A stretch of DNA of 64,000 bases. Origin: Limnohabitans sp. Jir61. Lineage in GTDB: Bacteria; Pseudomonadota; Gammaproteobacteria; Burkholderiales; Burkholderiaceae_C. Every line of letters begins with the position of its first letter. Position 1 is the stretch's first letter. The notes below the pieces were generated by a model that saw only the letters and a list, made by a program, of their open reading frames with translations, had not been told where the DNA came from and did no database searches. Location of the stretch: positions 1,239,859 through 1,303,858 of the forward strand of contig NZ_NESD01000001.1 of NCBI RefSeq assembly GCF_003063545.1, read 5' to 3'. Made by a program: the position numbers and the translations under genes. Below, piece by piece: positions 62,953-64,000 of the stretch.

Positions 62953-64000
62953 TTACTTGACTACTTTGGTAGTCAGGTGATGTGGGTCAAAGATAGCCAG
63001 CAAATCAGTGTCAGACTCACCCAATGGTCTGACTTCTGTCAACTGCAGTGACTGAGCGGTAATGTTGTAAACAGTGTCGACCTTATCTGAGCCCAGCACG
63101 TCGAGTTCGGTAAAGCCCAACTTGCTGAGCTGACCAATCAATTCGTGAACGCCTTCAGCTCCCAGAGTGCTGAAAGATGTCTGATCGAGTACCAGGCCTG
63201 CCTCTTGAGATGGTGCAAACAAGGTCGTGTGATCGGCCTTATCCAAACCGAAGGAGCTGAACAAATCACCCAAGTCGGCAACGGTGTGAAGGTCTTCAGG
63301 TTGGATACCCAACTGAACATATAGCTTATCTTGGTGAGTCTCTGACACGACTGAATCAACACCCAAATCAGCCATAGCCTTAAGGCTGGTGTTAAGAACA
63401 CGCGACGAAGCCTCGATAGCAATGTTTGAATCTGGCAATGCGTGCAGCATGCCTGACTCGTACAGGGCGGAAGACAAATCATCACTGACAGTAACGTGAG
63501 CGTTACTCTCGATAGTCACATTACCCAAACCTGAGTCATGCAGAGTTTGGATGAGGTCACCCCACGTAGAAGTAACAGTAAGGTTACTACCACTCAACAA
63601 GTCGACGCCATGATGAACAAAGCTATTGACTGAAGTCCAATTTTGATCTTGGTCAACCTTAAGCGTAAGATCTAACCCACTGTCTAACTTGCCAAACAAG
63701 TTAGCAAGGCCAACCTCATCATTTGACAAGTCACTGCTGAATACAGCTAAGTGATCAACCCCTGCTTCCACCAATGACTTAGAAATTTCAGAAATTTCAT
63801 TAAATTGTGCTTGGTGCACATTTAACGTGACATCAAATGCACTGCTAAAGGTTGGGATGTGTGAGTCACCTAGATAAATAGACTCTGTACCAAAATCAAT
63901 GTTTACATGCTCGCTACCAGAAACATGAACATCTCTCACTCCCAACTTTGTTAGATCTTTCAAACTATTGTTGAGATGCGTACCGGCTACTGTCGAATCC
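62953..64000 (-). CDS. C-terminal part of a repetitive protein, probable type I secretion substrate
   Basis: The frame is open from the stop at 62953 to the window edge, so the gene starts outside and this is the last 349 residues. There is no Cys and few Lys/Arg; Asp, Ser, Leu and Val dominate, typical of secreted acidic adhesins or S-layer proteins. A unit of the form LxxLGVxxVxVxxSxxVxh repeats at least five times (LTKLGVRDVHVSGSEHVNI, LVEAGVDHLAVFSSDL, LHDSGLGNVTIESNAHVTV, MADLGVDSVVSETHQDKLYV, LSKLGFTELDVLGSDKVDTV). No GGxGxD RTX motif is seen in this part. It lies 8 bp before the ABC exporter gene. Confidence 0.78.
   Translation of the reverse strand, partial: DSTVAGTHLNNSLKDLTKLGVRDVHVSGSEHVNIDFGTESIYLGDSHIPTFSSAFDVTLNVHQAQFNEISEISKSLVEAGVDHLAVFSSDLSNDEVGLANLFGKLDSGLDLTLKVDQDQNWTSVNSFVHHGVDLLSGSNLTVTSTWGDLIQTLHDSGLGNVTIESNAHVTVSDDLSSALYESGMLHALPDSNIAIEASSRVLNTSLKAMADLGVDSVVSETHQDKLYVQLGIQPEDLHTVADLGDLFSSFGLDKADHTTLFAPSQEAGLVLDQTSFSTLGAEGVHELIGQLSKLGFTELDVLGSDKVDTVYNITAQSLQLTEVRPLGESDTDLLAIFDPHHLTTKVVK

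Noticed and set aside
1..64000. CRISPR array, rRNA operon, insertion sequence with transposase
   Set aside because: No regularly spaced repeats, rRNA segments or transposase genes were seen on either strand.

Overview
The window looks like a chromosome segment of a betaproteobacterium in the order Burkholderiales, probably a freshwater Comamonadaceae such as a Limnohabitans or Rhodoferax relative. This rests on moderate GC, the conserved order yebC-purD-plsC-hemF-nadD-rsfS-rlmH-maf-rng, the clpS-clpA pair and the tolB-pal-cpoB cluster. The genus is an inference and was not tested by any search.

Layout. 1-3.1 kb: a putative exported protein, a small TPR protein behind a possible sigma-54 promoter, and a 1.8-kb segment (HTH protein, membrane protein, serine recombinase). 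Near-identical hairpin repeats flank this segment; the right-hand one is the terminator of a tRNA-Lys gene. 3.2-7.6 kb: a minus-strand operon tolB-pal-cpoB-yeeE/yedE-tcdA, without tolQRA. 7.7-10.4 kb: an MsbA-type flippase and a glycosyltransferase. 10.4-18.1 kb: housekeeping genes for ribosome maturation, NAD, heme, phospholipid and purine synthesis. 18.1-24.2 kb: a HerA-like ATPase, a CHASE2 membrane sensor, an OmpA-like protein and a secreted caspase-fold protein with an EF-hand-like loop. 24.2-27.3 kb: clpA with a downstream lipoprotein gene, clpS, and a small Cys/His protein. 27.5-31.1 kb: a secreted trypsin-like protease and three adjacent genes including a GT41-type (SPINDLY-like) transferase. 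31.2-34.5 kb: a phage-derived island (GPRT-motif protein, XRE repressor with clustered operators, YqaJ exonuclease, Bet annealase) that also holds a strongly structured gene-free segment. 34.5-37.3 kb: a DUF1501/DUF1800 pair.

37.3-64 kb is a surface-glycan and type I secretion locus. It holds ugd, manC, gmd and fcl (GDP-mannose and GDP-L-fucose supply), a likely fucosyltransferase, several large and fused glycosyltransferases, a methyltransferase, a coiled-coil protein, TolC, HlyD and a PrtD/RsaD-type ABC exporter. At the right edge is the C-terminal part of a repetitive protein that is probably the exporter's substrate. No Wzx, Wzy or KpsMT-type exporter is visible. The arrangement recalls the Caulobacter rsaADE S-layer/LPS locus and suggests a secreted, possibly glycosylated, surface protein. 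An AT-rich block (about 48-53.5 kb, plus 46-46.8 kb) appears to have been acquired horizontally. One of its glycosyltransferase genes carries G9 and G7 tracts, which suggests phase variation. A BrnT/BrnA-type toxin-antitoxin pair with a perfect operator palindrome sits inside the locus.
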